The notes below the pieces were generated by a model. The model saw nothing but the letters and a program-made list of their open reading frames with translations. It did no database searches and had not been told where the DNA came from. Made by a program: the position numbers and the translations under genes. From assembly GCA_009760855.2 (NCBI GenBank), contig WPIO01000006.1:10895501-10959500 (forward strand): a stretch of DNA of 64,000 nt, written 5' to 3'. The DNA is from Cristatella mucedo (Eukaryota > Bryozoa > Phylactolaemata > Cristatellidae). The stretch's first letter is position 1; every line of letters begins with the position of its first letter. This document shows, piece by piece, positions 1 to 11,493 of the stretch.

Positions 1-1871
1 GTCAGCTCGTACAAAGGAGACAGGGGGAGAGAGAGCGAGAGACAGACAGACAGACAGACAGAGAGAGAGGGCAGACAGATAAATCGAAGAGACGTCTCAG
101 CATGCTTATGGTGCATTGGAGCAGCCGAGTTAGTAAGAGCACATCTGGGGGATATATACAGTCAGATATCGACCAATGAGATCAGGTTAACAACAGTCAG
201 TAAAAGAAAATTACTTCAATAGGTACTGCAAACAGCTACAAGTGATACCAACAGCTGGTGCTTGGATAGGCTATTGCCGCTAACATAGTTTGGCCAGTGG
301 CACTTAACCATTATTTGCACTCCGAAAAGACTTCTATCTAGATGTTACACCAATAAATTAGAATAAAGCTATTACAGATCAGGTTGGCAATCGCTATTTT
401 GATTTGCACGGAACTCCTTAACAGATGAGAGCCACGTGTACTTCAAGACTGAGGTTTGACGACAAGTATGGAGTCTCTTTTATCTAAGCAAAACGTCCCC
501 CTGTTAACATGTTAACAATCATGCCTCACCGCCTGTTAAATTTGATGACAACAGTCACCGATGTAAGATTGGTACGACGGAGGTTATGTAGCAAACAGGA
601 AAAAATAGTTGGCACTCTTGGAAATGTGGGTAACGTGGTCGAATGGAAGGCCACAAGTGACGATCTGCAGGCAAATACTCTTAACTACGGTCACTCAGTG
701 GCGAGATTAATTCACTATAAAGTGCAGCAAAAACCCGTGTGTTAACCATGGACACCCTCATCGTGATGCTTCACCTAGTGGCGGTTCTATGTGCTGCCCT
801 CTTTATTGCATTGCTAGCAGCACCAGCTCCTCTGGAGCTTATGCTGTTGCATTGTAGCTAAGTCAAGAAGAGTCCAAATAGAGGGTCGATCAGATCAGAA
901 TAGAGTCGACACAGAGGCCCAGAGACGTATTCCGTGACTTTCGACACTAATACGGAGCTGTCTATAGCCCCAGGGCTTTCTTTTTTGTTTTTTTTTGGGG
1001 GGCATGGTATGGGAAAGCTGAGCAGGCACCGCATCTTTCAAATCAAGACCTTGCATTTCAAGTTAAACCTTGGAGAGCATCAGGGAAATATTATGGAAAA
1101 ATACAGTAAAGGCCATCGATTGAGCAAACCAGCACACTAAGCTCACCGAGCCAACACAGGTGCGATCTTACCGTGCATCGATGTGGCTTTTCACCGGTAT
1201 GGCGTCTCATGTGGACAACGAGCATATATTGAGCTTTGAAAGGCCTCTCCTGTCTCTGACAGTCTGACCATCGGCAGATGAACTGCCTCCTGTTTGCTGC
1301 GATGTGATCAAGATTTATGTGCTACAGCAACCGTAGGCAAAAACAATTACTTTGATATTTGCCAAAAATGGTCGCATGTGTGCAAGCTAAAATGTGGTAC
1401 CCACGAGAGAAAAACACTCGAAGATCCGAAGGAGTCGAACATAGCTGCCCTTGCACCGGCAGTGACTCGCATGGCAAGAAACAACCGACACATAATCAGG
1501 CACATGAGCATGACAGGGCATTCTCGGTTGCTGTTGTATCATATCAAAGAAATTGCATGACAGCAAAAAGTGTCGCATGCAGATCACACCGACCGTAAGG
1601 AAGCCGATGACATGCTGGCCTGCCAATCCTATTTCTCCTATGATCATTCCTAGATCTCTGAATGCCAAATGAATATCAGATGCCAATTCTAAATCTGTGA
1701 ATCTTAACGGTAGTAATAGAAGCAATACTGGGAGAGTTTGTCTGTCAGCAGTATGACTGCAAAGCCACGTGAGTCAAAAGAGGGATGAAGTGGGCATTCT
1801 AGCGTTTCAACATATGCAATGTAATGTATCTCCGTCTGTAACTCCACAAAGTCATAAAGGCCATGTGGGTG
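1..1871. other. GLI intron g, distal part; no gene seen
   Basis: This lies downstream of zinc finger 1 exon g on the minus strand and should be intronic. A GA-rich and GACA simple repeat occupies about 20-70. I found no sequence resembling GLI fingers 2-5 on the minus strand. The short open frames on both strands have no recognisable motif. Confidence 0.5.
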
Positions 1872-2480
1872 TTACGCATGAGAGTTTTCTATAGCACACT
1901 CATAGCCTAAGCGGCTTTCGGTACGCATTCGGTAGCCAACAGGCTTCATCTCACCCAACAAAGAGAAAGTGGGAAGCATAGCAGAGTCAGGAGAGCAGTT
2001 GAGGTAGTGAGTAGCATAGAAGTAGCAGCTCAGGACTGCTGAAACGGATGTGTCATTGTCGGCAGTAGGAGAGTAGTTGTCGTTGCCTAAGAATCGTGGA
2101 AGCGAGTTCCACAGCCTAGGACCTGCAGAGCTAAAGCTTCTGTCGCCAACGGTCTTTAAGCGGAGGAATGGGACAGCTAATGTATTTTCCATACAGGACC
2201 TGAGGACGCGAACAGGCTGAAACTGATGCAGCAGTTCAGCTAGGTACGAAGGAGCCAAGCCGTGGCGGGCCTTGTGGGTCAGCATAAGAACTTTGCTCTG
2301 TATCCTTTGCTCAACCGGCAACCATCCTAGCTCTTTCAGCAAAGGAGACACGTGCTCAAACCGCTGGGACTTGAAGACTAGCCTTGCAGCCATATTCATT
2401 GTCCACTGTAGTGGCATAATAGCTTTCTTTGGCAGCCCAGTCAAAAGGGAATTACAATAATCAAGCCGAGACAGAACTAA
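1872..2480 (-). mobile_element. LINE family B (L2/CR1-like), C-terminal reverse transcriptase fragment
   Basis: One open frame (190 codons) reads TGLPKKAIMPLQWTMNMAAR, LVFKSQRFEHVSPLLKELGW, LPVEQRIQSKVLMLTHKARH and GLAPSYLAELL, then RSFSSAGPRLWNSLP. This is the conserved C-terminal tail of CR1/L2-type LINE proteins, just downstream of the reverse transcriptase. The piece is 5'-truncated at about 2480 within the RLDYCNSLL block (attacaataatcaagccgag on the plus strand). It lies in GLI intron g in the same orientation as the gene. A related, more decayed copy is at 18.9-22.0 kb. The long intact frame suggests a younger insertion than that copy. Confidence 0.85.
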
Positions 2481-2900
2481 AGAGCTAGTTAATTTTTTTT
2501 ACAAGCCACTGTGGGAGACAGCTCCTAATCTTGGATAGGGATCGGATGTGATGGCTAGCTGTAGAGGCGCTACAGAACAAGTAAACACGTGAGCGTGAGG
2601 CTGAAACCAGAACAAAGCTGAATCGATCGTGCATCTCCTGGCTCGGCAGCAGCTCGGAACGTTACTAACGAGCATCAGTGGTGACCTGGAATGGCTTCTT
2701 GACTTCGGCCTCTTAACTTATGGCGACACGAGGGGCCGAGCAAACAAACTATAGTGGAGGCAAGCCAAGCTAAGCAAGCTTCTGACTGGCTGTCGTGGCC
2801 GTGCTGCTGGCTGCATACAATGTAGCAGCCACCAAGCCGGCAAGAGAAAAGCTATTCAGGTAGCAGCAAGCAACACCAGCCCTAGAGGATCGACACTTAC
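2481..2900. other. GLI intron g, proximal part; nothing recognised
   Basis: This is the 420 bases between the LINE fragment and the donor of GLI exon g. I saw no repeat family, exon or structured motif here. Confidence 0.4.
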
Positions 2901-3025
2901 TCTGACGAGTTCATCCTGAGTTTTAAACTCTTGAGCCGTGCACTCTTTCCAATGACAGACCGTCTCGACAAAGTCGCCGACTTCCCCATCATAACCCAGC
3001 TGATCGCCGGCATCAGAGTTAGAAT
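2901..3025 (-). CDS. gli: GLI/Ci homologue, exon g: start of zinc finger 1
   Basis: This exon encodes an acidic lead-in (DAGDQLGYDGEVGDF) followed by the first half of the GLI-type zinc finger 1, VETVCHWKECTAQEFKTQDE. The two cysteines are spaced C-X4-C as in GLI finger 1, and the DF(V/I)ET-CHW...TQDELV pattern is the one seen in GLI and Drosophila Ci. The zinc-binding histidines must lie in the next exon, which is not in this window. The acceptor is cctttggcag and the donor is GTAAGT at 2900-2895. The exon begins with two bases that complete a codon left by exon f and ends in phase 0, a junction that also interrupts finger 1 in vertebrate GLI genes (from memory of the family). GLI proteins bind DNA and carry the output of Hedgehog signalling in the nucleus. 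Confidence 0.93.
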
Positions 3026-3164
3026 CTGCCAAAGGCAAAGTATTTTTTCTGGCTAATGGAGGCATTGGGGGAAGGAAGGGCGAGCAGAGCGACTCATAGG
3101 CAGAGCAAGTGACAAAAAAGGTCGTTAGATCGGCATTACAATTAGTAAAAACATGCTTGCCCGG

Positions 3165-3893
3165 AATGGGATGACCATGGCATGCGCCTCGACTTCTGTA
3201 ACTCACAGCCTGCAGGTCTACGGCCTAAAGCAATCAGGTGCTTCCAGTTCGTGCAAAACTCTGCAGCCAGGCTTGTATGCCGTTAGCAGTTGCCACATTG
3301 TGTCACTTCTCGCCGACCTGCACTGGCTCAAAAACAAGCAGCCGATGTAATAATTCACTATTTTGCCGTTAACTTGTAGGTCCTTTCATGCTTTAACCCC
3401 AGCCTACCTTTCAAAACTGCTCCCCAACCAGGCAAGGCATCGTGCCACCTGCTCTTTTGACTCAATCCTTTAGCTGTGCCTCAAACCAACGTCAAAACTT
3501 TTGGAGACCATGCCTTTAGTTCGCATGGTCCCAAAGCCAGCAGCCCACTCCCGACTGGTCATCACAACATCCCCTGACTTGTTAGAATATAAGAAGGAAA
3601 AAACATGCGTATTTTCCACACCATTCACTGGGTCTTTCTGGATTGTCCTTCACGTGGCTATACGTGCTGACACAGTATATGTTCTCAATAACCATGTTGA
3701 CATGCTTTCTTTACAGCATATCTAATGGGCCTGGAAAGAGATTTAATTCTCTGAAGGCGCTGTTTAAATGTATTTATATTGTTACTATTCTATTGCGTAT
3801 CACTTTGCAGCAAATGTAAAGCGCCTAGAAAGAGATTAAGTTCTCTGAGGGCGCTTTATCAAGTGCAATATTATTATTATTATTATTATTATT
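3165..3893 (+). mobile_element. LINE family A (L2-like), 3' end with hairpin tail and (ATT)n
   Basis: The plus strand carries decayed coding sequence (RLDFCNS..., LQFVQNSAARLVCR-like, then a LPKPAAHSRLVITTSPDL-like end), a 3' UTR and the family tail aagcgcctagaaagagatta...gggcgctttatcaagtgca, ending in an ATT repeat at about 3871-3893. The protein frame is broken by several stops. It lies in GLI intron f, antisense to the gene, about 140 bases from the exon g acceptor. Confidence 0.82.
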
Positions 3894-4175
3894 AACATAC
3901 ACTTGTTTCACCAATAATCTCGGGTCAATTTTAGTAATGAGCGTGCAGTATGGCGTTTGTCCAGCCCTCAGACTTTGGCTTTGGCATCTGGCAAGATTGC
4001 CCAGACAATAGACTAAGATCGGAAAGTCATGTCCCAAATGACGTTGTTGTACAATTTTAAAAAAGGTCGACTGACGTTCAGAGCAATGCCCATTATATTT
4101 TTGGGGTTTTAGTTTTAAGGGAGCATAGAGCTGTTTACTAGTTCAGTGGTTCTATTGAAAAGTGACTTTAAATAC

Positions 4176-4222
4176 TACGAGATGCACAACTCCCAAATAA
4201 TTTCGGAGTTGCGCATCTCGTA
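4176..4222. repeat. Hairpin with 18-bp stem
   Basis: The arms 4176-4193 (tacgagatgcacaactcc) and 4205-4222 are reverse complements with a single mismatch, around an 11-base loop. It lies in GLI intron f. I do not recognise a repeat family. Confidence 0.75.
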
Positions 4223-4539
4223 AGTTGACATGCGCAAACTATGGACATATCGTTTCAGACAACATAGGCAACTTGGTGGCTCTACTTTCATTTGGTCTCG
4301 TCTGGCCAATCGCAGATTGTTGGTATACTTGTGGTGGCTACACACGTGTGCTTATTCCCTTTCATACTTGCCTGTGTCCTGCCTCACTGGTTGTTGCCAA
4401 ATTTGATTGAACCCAGTAGCGAATCAAAAAGGTATCCAGTCAATACAGAGATAAGACCACGTTCAAGCATCATCCCTAGAGCAAAGATTCAAGGTAGGGT
4501 GCAGGGTCAAGGGAGCAGCTGCACTGTTGGCATGCATAC

Positions 4540-4744
4540 CTGCATACAGTAGGCTTCGTCCGGCGACCATCTCTCTCTTGATGTATGCTAAATCCGAATC
4601 AGCAGCAATCTCAGCAACGTGACCCTCGTCCTCATTACGAACCGTGCTGCTCACGACACTGCAGCCTCCGGGCTCGGTGACCCCATGAGCCGTTAGGGAA
4701 GGAGACTGACGCTCATCATCTGCCCTCGAAGCAGCACCATAAGT
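4540..4744 (-). CDS. gli: GLI/Ci homologue, exon f: linker upstream of the zinc fingers
   Basis: The exon reads in one open frame from TYGAASRADDERQSP through SLTAHGVTEPGGCSV to DSDLAYIKREMVAGRSLLYA. The SLTAHG...GGCSV block matches the conserved LTQGQ...GCxL block that precedes the fingers in GLI2/GLI3, and an acidic stretch (NEDEGHVAEIAADSD) follows as in the family. The acceptor is ctcttttag and the donor is GTATGC. It enters in phase 0 from exon e and leaves in phase 1; the last G joins AT of exon g to make Asp. The length is 205 nt. The phase fit on both sides and the order of blocks make this a confident assignment although no single motif is diagnostic alone. Confidence 0.87.
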
Positions 4745-6112
4745 CTAAAAGAGGTGCACACACTGTTAACCGAATAGTAGCAGGTGTCAAAGGCTCCACA
4801 TGCTGATTTAAACGGCAACAAAAGGTCAATCCGATGAGTGAAATTGGCGATGGTTATGGTAATCGCACCGTGTCCTCTACCTACAGCTGTGCAATACAGA
4901 AAAATGTAACAGTGTATCGCACTTTAATGCGCGAGGATGAATTGATGTTCAGCTTCGTAAGCCTTGACGGGCAAGGCGGTTGAAGCAAAACTACTCTCGA
5001 TTGCGTACGGGACCACAAGCAGCAAGTTTAATAAGTAGGTATGGCATTGGAAACTGTAGCAGCCCGATCGGTTCAACGGTTGCACTCGGAGTGCCCACTC
5101 AGCACAAGACCTGCCTGGACGAAAGTCGACTTGCGCTGTTCCAGGTGGGCGAGCGCACTACGCGCATAGTGCATACAAGGCCGAATGGGCTTTGCTCACT
5201 GTAACGATCGATATCGTTCGGGAGGGGGGCCTCTAGAGAAAAGGCACACGAGCAATCGCCTCGAAAAGAATCACTTGAGCCTCCTGGCACGAATAAGGAT
5301 CCTGCCGGTGGCAATAGCCTCCATTATGCAAAGTCGTACCACTACGAGAATCCTAGTGGTCGATCGACTGAATGTGGCACCAGTGGTGACGTGCTCCAAA
5401 TACCCGATGTATTGCTAGGTTGCCGATCGCTGCATGCATCTCACGTGCACCCTCCCTACCTCAGACCCCTTAGATATGTATGTCGTCGATCGGTGAGCAC
5501 GCTTATGTTTATGAAGTGGTGCCCGGTCACGTGAATGATCAAGAGCGACTGCATGAATACGGAAAGTAACACATGGCACCATTCGGCTATAGCTAGTGGA
5601 AAACCTGCCAGCATGCTTGGTGCCATACAGAACCAGGTGAAAAGTAGAGATGAAGTAAAATTTGTGCGTCCATGACAATGGCAAAAAAAGTAAAGGTAAG
5701 CAGATTCAACAGACTCGGGTAAAAATTTAAATAAAAGCTAGCTTATTTAAATTAGGTAATTTAAAATGGCAACCTTTTTATAAAGTGGACAGGAGGCCGT
5801 GGCGGTTATCAACTTTGCTTGCAGGGCGCAATGAAGTATTGCCGGCTACAGGACTTGGAGGCTTGCTTATCGAGCAGCAGATCAACATTTTAGAAGCACA
5901 GTTGAACAGTATCTCCAGCCGTGACAAGCCTCCATAAATCGCTGCCTACACATTGGCAACCAGTTCTCGATGCAGACTTGGTATTATTCTTCCCATTTCA
6001 CAATGTCAAGCTATGCGACCGGCATGACAGCCAGCAGCTGACCGTAATCGTGGACAAGCGAAACTGACAGGCCAGTGGTCACACGATGGCAAACAGCCGG
6101 CCGAGCACTCAC
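4745..6112. other. GLI intron e
   Basis: This is the 1368-nt intron between exons e and f, with donor GTGAGT and acceptor ctcttttag. I see no repeats and no further exon; the phases of e (0) and f (0) match without one. Confidence 0.6.
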
Positions 6113-6366
6113 GTGAGGTGACGTCTCATGCTTGACCCTTCTGCCCGACACGCAGGCCGCTGCCGCTGCTGCTGCTGCAGCAGCTGCTGCTGCTGCTGCG
6201 TGTTGCTGCTGCTGTTGTTGCATCAGGGCCGGGTGTAGGGCAGCCGCCGCGGCAGCTGCGGCAGCTGCCGCCTGCAGGAATGCATTTTGCTGCACTCCTG
6301 CAGGCATGCTGCCCACCACGGGCGTTCGCAGTGAGCCCGCCGGGCTGCTCATCATGGCGAAAGATG
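6113..6366 (-). CDS. gli: GLI/Ci homologue, exon e: polyalanine and polyglutamine segment
   Basis: After the Sufu box this exon encodes SFAMMSSPAGSLRTPVVGSM, then an 11-alanine run, LHPALM, six glutamines, a 15-alanine run, and CVSGRRVKHETSPH. The VKHE stretch resembles the KVKTEPE motif found at this position in vertebrate GLI proteins. The acceptor (tctctctcctacgaag) has a strong pyrimidine tract and the donor is GTGAGT at 6112-6107. It enters with two bases (phase 1) and ends in phase 0, matching exon f. The first alanine run uses all four Ala codons (GCG, GCA, GCT, GCC), which argues that the run is kept at protein level and is not simple repeat slippage. The second is mostly GCA. Confidence 0.87.
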
Positions 6367-6513
6367 CTTCGTAGGAGAGAGAAAAAATACGGAAAAAGTA
6401 GCCAACAATAAGGACGACAGGGGCAGACTTTCTTGGGCCGCTCGCGACGGAAACACAGGGGGCTGGCGGCGGCAGCAGCAGCAGCAGCAGCGCAGCAGCC
6501 GCTGCCTGTTTAC
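6367..6513 (-). other. GLI intron d: 147 nt, in frame and without stops
   Basis: The donor GTAAAC and acceptor ctctctcctacgaag are clear. The length is a multiple of three and the frame from exon d runs through to exon e without a stop. Retention would add 49 residues (an Ala run, a Leu run, PPPAP, then VVLIVGYFFRIFSLSYE) directly after the SYGHLSA box. Confidence 0.8.
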
Positions 6514-6915
6514 CTGCCGACAGGTGCCCGTACGAGCCGCTCGTGGCGCTCGACGAGCTGCGAGGCGACGCAGCGTGCGCGAACGACGGCGTGAGCTGCA
6601 GCGAGCCCTCCGAGCTGCGCGTCAGGCTCTGGATGTCCAGATAGTCAGACAGCAGCGGCGACTGGGACAGCACGCGCTTCCGGCTCTTGCTTCCGCCGCC
6701 GCCAACGATGCCGCCTCCGAGGGATTGCCGAGGGCTGGTCAGCCGCGAGCCGCCGACAGACGTGGGCAGAGCGACGCTGCTGCCGCCCGGAGTCATGGCA
6801 ACGTCAGCCGTCGTGGCGCCGCTTCGCTGACTCGGCAGGGTCGTCGGCGGCGGCATGCCAGTGCCGGCGCTCCGCATGTAGTCGGCCAGCGACTGGCCGA
6901 GCGGGCCGAGAATAC
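6514..6915 (-). CDS. gli: GLI/Ci homologue, exon d: SRKR block and SYGH Sufu-binding box
   Basis: This is the most diagnostic exon. It begins ILGPLGQSLADYMRSAG, matching the GLI block just before the basic region, then a Ser/Gly/Pro-rich linker, then SRKRVLSQSPLLSDYLDIQS, the GLI (S)RKRxLSxSPLSDxxxDLQ block. It ends with SSSSATSGSYGHLSA, the conserved SYGH box known in GLI/Ci as the main Suppressor-of-fused contact. The acceptor is cgcttgcag. The donor GTAAAC at 6513 cuts directly after the first base of the codon following SYGHLSA. Length is 402 nt, entering in phase 1 and leaving in phase 1. Presence of the box implies Sufu-dependent cytoplasmic retention of the product, by family knowledge. 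See findings for the unusual intron that follows. Confidence 0.94.
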
Positions 6916-7104
6916 CTGCAAGCGAGCGAGCGCGTGGGCGTGCACCTGGCTATGGCTGGGTGCGTCGAGTGCTAGCTGACCATTCGTGACGTCAGCAGCT
7001 GCAGCAGCCGGCCAGCTCGGACTTGGGCACTGTACGTGGGGGGAGGAGAAGGAGGGGACATGAGCATCTGCTAGCAGATGCGAAGCTGAGTGTCCAAGAT
7101 TGGC

Positions 7105-7134
7105 CAGCAGCAGCAGCAGCTGCTGCTGCTGCTG
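7105..7134. repeat. (CAG)5(CTG)5 perfect palindrome
   Basis: Five CAG units are followed without a spacer by five CTG units, a 30-bp perfect inverted repeat in GLI intron c. It can fold back on either strand. Confidence 0.9.
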
Positions 7135-8151
7135 CTACTGGCTCTTCGGGCACCTGGCAGGTTTTGTCGTAATGGGGCTTAATTTAAGCAAATGTGCTCG
7201 GGTCTCGCCCCGTCGGGCGGAGTCTGGTGTGTGAAGGAGGGCAGCTCAGACAAGACAGCTGCTGGCAGGCGCAGCACGTTGCATCCTTAAAAGCGACCCT
7301 TAAAGCGGTCCTTCTCAGCAAGTCAGTCCCAGGCAAGCTCCCCCAAGCAGCTGGCAGCTAGGGGCATATCGAGTTCGTACCCCCTAAATTCCCTTACGCA
7401 GACGAACCCGCACACATGTGTGCACACACACATGTCCGCACGTACTGCAAACATGCACTGCATATACAGTCACGTGGCAGCAAGTGCAGTGGGGGGGACT
7501 TTCTAAACATCTTGGCATACACTAAAGGAAACAGGCGTTGCACATTTACTATCAACAACTAAGAAATCAACTAATGGAAATTATGTCGTCAAGCTCAGTA
7601 CAAAAAAGGAAAAAACTAAGGCAGAAACCGGCAAAAAGAAAAAGTCAAGACCCGAACCCTCTCCTCCTCCTGGCTATGGCCCTGATTGCATAGGTTGCAT
7701 GTTGCATGTTGCTCTTCTCTTTTGCCTTTCGCCATTGTTCCCTTGCATTTAGCGAGGGCAGCGTTGCTGAACACCTAATGGAAGCCCCGCGTGAATCGAA
7801 CTTTCAGTCCAGAGGCGAGTGGACGTTTTGAATTGTCGCCAGGCGCTCGCTGTTCCGAGGGGCTGCAAAGGGCCGGGGGGGGGGGTGTCCCTTATTGCTC
7901 ATGGGACTAGCCGATTGATGGTGCACAATTGCGATAAGGATTCCACACAAGTATCGTCATAGACGAGAAATACTCTTGCCGCACAGTATTCAAAACACTC
8001 ATTCTCGGCAGGTCTGTTCCTATGCAGCCAAGGTGTGAGAAATGGCAATTCTAATAAAAAGCCATTTGTGCACAAGGGAACTAAATACTATCTCTTTCTG
8101 TCTGCCTGTCTCTCTGTGGTCTCGCTCTGTCCTACTTTCTCTGTCTGTCTG

Positions 8152-8272
<121 letters not shown>

Positions 8273-9259
8273 GCCCTTCACATGTGCTGCTAAGGAACCG
8301 TGTCAAGCTAGATCCCACAAAGTGCCAAGCTAGGCGCCCGTGCGTGGCACTTTACTGGCGCTTGAGATCCCACCCTAGAGCCCACATGGGTGCCCGGTGT
8401 GCTCGGAAAAGGCACCCGGATGTAATCTCAGGAGAGCCCGAGCGAGCTCTGCTGGAATACAGCCAGCACGGGGCTAGCAGCAAAGTACGCCTGGTCGAGC
8501 TAACTCGGTTGAGTGGCACGCATAAGACTAAGCCAATAAATAGCCACACAACTGCAGCAGCTGAAAGTTCCCTGGGCAACTTCGCAATGCCTTTCCCGGT
8601 GCCGCGGAGGAGGCCGTGGCATCACGCATCTCCGCGGTCTCTGGAGCTGAGAGATCGTCCATCGCTGGCGCCGAAGCGCTCGGCAGCACCGGCGAATGGG
8701 CGCTCGCAGGTCGCGAAGCAGAAGGTCGTCGCTCGCTGGTAAAGCAGCGCTGTGTCACTGCCAGCGATCGGGATCTAGCCGGAGTGCGGATTATCGCGAT
8801 GGTGGCAAGAGTGTTCGGACAGCTGCGGCTCGGCGCTCACTCGCTCGATGGCGGCCTCGCCGGCCGGAAATCAGCGAATACTGATGACTAAAGTCTGCCC
8901 GGGTTGGCAGTCCGGCTACATGCAGAGGGGGAGGGGCGCAGCAGGTGGTAAGCTCGGCACCAAGCCCAGCAGTGTCGAGGGGACCTGGCTAGCTAGGTAG
9001 GGGGTCAGCTGGCTCGCCGAGCTCCGGCTTCCGACGATGCAGCCGAGAAGTCGTGTGGGTTACACACTAAACAAACTGTTATTGATGGAACTAATGCCCA
9101 CTCCCTGGGTAGGAAAGCATGTCAGCCAGGGTGAAATAACAGTGGTGAAGTCGAGCGGTCACGACTAGCCAGGCGACAGCAGCAGTAGCTGAGGCACCAG
9201 GTCACACTGAAAACACACAGGCTCACTCGTATGCACGTGTTTACACCTAAGCACACATT

Positions 9260-9387
9260 CTCTCTCGGTTAAGGTGCTCGCCCCGACCAAGGTCTGACTG
9301 AGGTCATGGGCTCGAGTCCCGAGGCACATGTGAAGCGCCTGGATAGAGATTAAATTCTCTTGGGGCGGTATATAAATGAATTATATT
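9260..9387 (+). mobile_element. SINE family 1 (tRNA-derived), plus strand
   Basis: It begins inside the A-box end (ggttaaggtgctcgcc), has the B-box-like ggctcgagtcc, then the shared hairpin tail aagcgcctggatagagatta...ggggcggtatataaatgaa. It lacks the first bases of the tRNA part, so it is slightly 5'-truncated. Confidence 0.85.
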
Positions 9388-9667
9388 CTCATCCTCATTC
9401 ACTCCTGTTACCTCTTTGTCTGCATTTTCAAACACTACTGTCACCTCATTTCTATCCCGATCTATTACTGCCCCTGAAAGTCAGCAAGGCATCAGCCTTT
9501 TGTAGCAGCAACTGTTTAAACCGGCTGGGCCAGTTCACGTTTTCAGCCACTCGTCCATAGCTTGCAGGTAACAGCTCATTAAATTGATGGCTGATTTCAA
9601 GCACATGTCGATGGCTAACTTTGTGTAACATATTATGTTAGAAAGCTCTTACTCGCTACGTCATCCT

Positions 9668-9835
9668 AGCTGATTAAACAGCCTCTTTTTGCATAGCGAC
9701 GGAAGAGCCTTTACGGCTATCACCACCGCTTGCAGTGGCGATAAAGAATCGCCCACTGCATGAATCGAACCCACGACCTCGGGACCGAGGTCGTGAAAGC
9801 AACCGCCTTACCTAGTGTGCCATCACGGCTCACCA
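9668..9835 (-). mobile_element. SINE family 2 (tRNA-derived), minus strand
   Basis: On the minus strand it has an A-box-like tgatggcacactaggtaagg, a canonical Pol III B box (gggttcgattcatg), the body gtgggcgattctttatcgcc...ggtggtgatagccg, and the end aggctgtttaatcagct. Copies sharing the body occur at 27.8, 32.4, 41.3 and 42.2 kb. Confidence 0.8.
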
Positions 9836-9891
9836 TCACCGGAGGCCGAGCACGAGCACAGAGCAGAGAGGAAGAGAGAGGGGAGAAGAGG

Positions 9892-9892
<1 letters not shown>

Positions 9893-9956
<64 letters not shown>
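9893..9956. repeat. (GA)n microsatellite
   Basis: About 64 bases of pure AG repeat, just downstream of the SINE family 2 copy and preceded by an impure purine tract. Confidence 0.97.
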
Positions 9957-9958
<2 letters not shown>

Positions 9959-11493
9959 GGCAAAATTCATTCTCATAAACCCACGCAGTTCCTGCTAACA
10001 TCTTTATTACATTGCTCCAACCAGGGGGTCATTAAGACTTTACCAGACCTCACTGAGCCATCACACCGGCTGGCTGCATCATAAACTAAACGCTGGATGC
10101 TTGAGATATACAACGTGTAAGCGATCCTCCGTTGAACTGGCAGCATGTCTGATGCAGAGAATGAGAGCAACACAACTAGATTTTGTTGCTGGCTTTCTGT
10201 AGACAACTTGCCATCAAATGCTAGGGGCCACACCTCTTGAAGAGGTGCCAGCAGGCGCCATGATTCTCTGCAACCGATAAAGCATCCACGGTTTTTAGAT
10301 GAGGTGTCACAACAAGCTTCTCCTAGAGTATTACCATCGCGTGCAGCAGAGCCACGGCAGTTTTTTTCTGACAGGAATTCAGCCGGAACAAGTATTGACC
10401 ATTGTAAAATGCATCGGTGGTGATGCCCTATGTGGTGAGATGCACGACCTTCAAAGTTCCCTCCAAGTAACTGCTGCAGGCTCTGTGACTCACGTTCGTG
10501 GCAAGAAAAGGCAGGTGAGGCATATATATGTACAAGTTTGGTAGTCATGACTAGCCCAGGTGATTGGGTGCAGAGTGATCGGGTGACTAGGAAGCGAGGA
10601 AGGAGAGGGGTAGTGAAGAAGAGGTGGAGGTTGGAAGGGGAGAGGGAGAGAATAGGGAGAAGAGAAGGACGGAGACAGATATGTAAAGTAGTGTACGATT
10701 CTATGAGCTATTGCATTGCCGAAAGCTTCTGCGAACCACGGAAGAAAACAGTCGATCATTAAACAGAAAATAGTCAAATCGACTGGAAGCGGGCAGAGGA
10801 GGGAGGAGAGGTGGCAGATGCCGTGGGAAATGTCCTTCGATGTCATCCGGTTGTCCGAGAGGATGCCGCTTCTGCCAGCTGCTGTACGAATAGATTGCAG
10901 AATAATCGACGTTCGTGGATAAGTGAGGCCACCTGAACATAATAATGGGGCGTTGGTGAATTTTGCATTTTTCTCCACCCTGCTCGGTTGACTCCAGTAA
11001 GCATCCACCTACATCCCAGTGCTTAGGACCAACTGCTACGGAATCGTTTGCATAAAGTAAAACATGAACCGGGCACCCGATGCGAAGGCCGGCACACCTC
11101 GCGTGCGACGTGCGCTCGAGCCGAGTTAAAAAAGAAAGAAAAAGATATGCCGAGTAAAAATGCAACAGAAAATAGGGGGCGGAGTTGAACGCCAGCTTCT
11201 GTCTGTAAGACGGGCCTACCAGCAGCCAAGACGGCAACGGCAGACTCAGCCACGATCGCAAGCCGAAAGCCGCTTAGGCCGTGAACACACTACAGAAAAT
11301 GCCCAGTTCGTTCCACACGTTCTGTCCTTGTGCAGCAATGCCGATCTAGCAATTAAGATACGTTGAATTTAGCTGCCACTCGTTTGTCTGCATTTACGCA
11401 GCTGAGGCTTGTGGCATGCCGGCTGCAGCCTGATGTGCCGACGCGTCGTCGTCGTCGTCAAGCCCCTACAGCTGCCAGTGGCGAATGACTCAC

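Noticed and set aside
6132-6374. Plus-strand Ala/Cys-rich open frame
   Set aside because: Antisense shadow of GLI exon e.
10490-11261. Overlapping 170-186-codon minus-strand frames
   Set aside because: Low-complexity Ser/Pro/Leu content from a purine-rich tract and no conserved motif; they lie inside GLI intron c.
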